Positions 19,191-20,477 of a DNA stretch of 20,477 nucleotides are shown here, piece after piece (positions within the stretch are counted from its first letter, which is position 1; the number at the start of each line of letters is the position of its first letter). Location of the stretch: contig JAHLKH010000323.1 of NCBI GenBank assembly GCA_025526915.1, positions 1-20,477 of the forward strand, in the 5' to 3' direction. The DNA is from Entophlyctis helioformis (Eukaryota; Chytridiomycota; Chytridiomycetes; Chytridiales; Chytriomycetaceae). A program made the position numbers and the translations under genes. The notes beneath the pieces are model-generated. The model was not told the origin of the DNA. It saw only the letters and a list, made by a program, of their open reading frames with translations, and did not search any database.

Positions 19191-19252
19191 CACCGCGCGG
19201 GTCTTTGCTGATCAATCGCCAACCCGACGGCCGCTGCTGCAGACCGCCCACG
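19191..19252. promoter_or_regulatory. Likely shared divergent promoter, Sen15-like and uL1m
   Basis: If the Sen15-like gene starts at 19190 on the minus strand, only 62 bases separate it from the uL1m start at 19253 on the plus strand. The segment contains TGATCAATCG and CTGCTGC patches but no TATA box. A bidirectional promoter is inferred from spacing alone and depends on the uncertain Sen15 start. Confidence 0.4.
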
Positions 19253-20477
19253 ATGCACCGAGCGTTTTCTCCCGCTGCTGCCGCCGTCGCGGCCAAGGCG
19301 GCGGCACGGTCGCCGGCTCTTGCTGCGGCCGCCGCTGCCTCCGCTGGCTCGGCGCTCGCTGCCAGAGCGTCCGCTGTCTGCGCCGCCCCGCTCCTGCCTC
19401 GCTCGGTGCGTCGTCGTCCTCGCTGCTGCTGCTGCCTCGCTCGCCCTCTGGATTCTGCACCAGCAACTGACCCGGCCGTTCATGCGCATGCTGCTGGCCG
19501 TCATGCTGCTGGCCTTGGCATGGCTTGCTGGACATGCCGCTCGGCAGCCGGTCTCTCTGGTCAATGCTTCTCGCTGCTACGACAAGCGGCGCTACAAGCT
19601 CGAAAAGAAGCGTCTGCGTGAGAAGCTCAACCAGGACGACATTCAGTTCGACCACGCCTTTTCCGTCTTCAAGGTGCGCCTGCTGCCGCTGCTGCTGCAT
19701 GTGCACTTGCTGTCCGTGTGCACTTGCTGTGCGTGTGCCTGTGCACTTGCTGTGCGTGCCACCGGCCGCCTGCAATGGATCTGCCGTCCAGCTGACATGC
19801 GGTCGATCGCAATGCACCTGCAGTCGTACACGCTTGGACAGGATCTGGATGTTCTGGCGCATGTCAAGGTGCCCGCTACCGGATGCAAACAGCAAGCCCA
19901 TTCGCGGCGAAGTGACTCTGCCGCACCAAGTTGGCCAGGTCACAAAGTCCCGTGTCCTCGTCTTTGCCACGGTCCGTTGGTTGATCGTCTCGTGCACAGC
20001 ATGTGTGCCGGCTGCCGTCTGCTCAGAGACGACGATGCTCAACTCCACGTCCTTTGTGACCTTGCTGACAGGGAGAGCACGCGGACGAGGCCAAGCGTCT
20101 CGGTGCAGACATTGTTGGTGGCGACGAGCTCATCCAGCTTGTAAGTGGCACGCTCCCGCATTTTTACAAGGCATTCCGGCTTTATTGGCACTGATTGGCA
20201 CGGATGGACGCACTGCTGGCTCGATGGCAGATCTTGGACGACAAGATCACATTTGACAGATGCCTGTCCACAAAAGCCATGTTCCCCAAGGTCATCAAGA
20301 TTGCCAGAAAGCTGGGTCCCAAGGGCCTCATGCCCAGTCCTGCAAAGGGTGCGATGGATGGATAGATGGATGGATGGCCGCTGTGCATTGGCCATGCCTG
20401 ATGTCTGCCGCGTCCCATTTGGCGCAATGGCTGACTAGACCCAACTGGCTCACCTTGGCAGGCACCGTCTCTGATGA
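19253..20477 (+). CDS. MRPL1: Mitochondrial large-subunit ribosomal protein uL1m (5' part, runs off the window)
   Basis: Supported exons are 19253-19405, 19548-19673, 19824-19971, 20072-20140, 20231-20348 and 20462 onward. The first exon is Ala/Arg-rich without acidic residues ('MHRAFSPAAAAVAAKAAARS'), as in a mitochondrial targeting peptide. The L1 domain follows: 'FSVFK'/'SYTLGQDLDVLAHVKVP', then 'GEVTLPHQ' and 'VLVFAT', 'DEAKRLGADIVGGDELIQL', and 'KLGPKGLMPSPAKGTVSD'. The last is the family signature (bacterial 'LGPRGLMPNPK.GT'). uL1 binds 23S-type rRNA and forms the L1 stalk. Exon 3 carries one extra base: frame 3 before and frame 1 after CCC at 19872-19874, and dropping one C restores a continuous protein. 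An alternative acceptor ending at 19463 would lengthen exon 2 by a hydrophobic 28-residue stretch; it is less likely. The C-terminus lies outside the window. Confidence 0.85.
19701..19760 (+). repeat. TGTGCACTTGCTGT repeat in a uL1m intron
   Basis: Three copies of GTGCACTTGCTGT separated by short GTGCG/CCGT spacers lie in intron 19674-19823. They make it one of the longer introns of this gene. Confidence 0.8.
20353..20377 (+). repeat. GATG/GGAT microsatellite in the last visible uL1m intron
   Basis: Five to six copies of GATG with one GATA interruption start just after the donor at 20349, inside intron 20349-20461. Confidence 0.8.

Noticed and set aside
19464..19547. Transmembrane extension in uL1m exon 2 using the acceptor ending at 19463
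   Set aside because: It is in phase but inserts a Leu/Met-rich hydrophobic stretch unexpected in uL1m. The acceptor ending at 19547 gives a more family-like sequence.
1..20477. tRNA genes
   Set aside because: I scanned by eye for GGTTCGANTCC-type B boxes on both strands and found none with a matching A box.

Overview
This is nuclear DNA of a eukaryote: GC-rich, densely packed, with mostly short GT-AG introns (about 70-150 bases) and many genes whose protein families I recognise. The gene set is a Nup88-type nucleoporin, an ARID2/RSC9-type chromatin-remodelling subunit, a TSEN15/Sen15 tRNA-splicing subunit, a mitochondrial uL1 protein, a nucleolin/Nsr1-type protein and a cyclin closest to cyclin E. 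It fits an opisthokont-type lineage such as an early-diverging fungus or a related protist. The species cannot be named from the window. There are no bacterial operons, CRISPR arrays, rRNA genes or recognisable tRNA genes. Layout: 1-2275 (+), a leucine-rich-repeat protein whose reading frame changes several times. 2276-5182, no intact gene: a Copia retrotransposon fragment (about 2419-2700), then simple and tandem repeats. 5183-7428 (+), a five-exon cyclin. 7429-9495, decayed Copia pol with a clear reverse-transcriptase part (8687-9494). 9555-12852 (+), five-exon Nup88. 13027-14965 (+), three-exon nucleolin-like gene with a TATA box and an unusually long first intron. 15102-18237 (-), six-exon ARID2-like gene. 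18285 to about 19190 (-), Sen15-like gene with very small exons. 19253 to beyond the window end (+), mitochondrial uL1. How the genes relate: they are housekeeping genes of the nucleus, nucleolus and mitochondrion, packed closely rather than forming a pathway. The nucleolin and ARID2 genes converge with 136 bases between stops. ARID2 starts only 47 bases after the Sen15 stop on the same strand, and Sen15 and uL1m appear to diverge from a region of about 60 bases. Most points worth a second look concern gene structure: a likely GC-AG intron inside the ARID domain, a stop-free intron, a recurrent CTGAC branch-site-like motif, and different microsatellites expanded inside neighbouring introns. 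Others are two Copia remnants that overlap by exactly 86 bases of the same segment, and single-base frame breaks at C runs. I did not find a convincing undescribed biological system; the accessory material is retrotransposon debris and repeats. Exon limits were derived by hand from splice sites, phase and family conservation.
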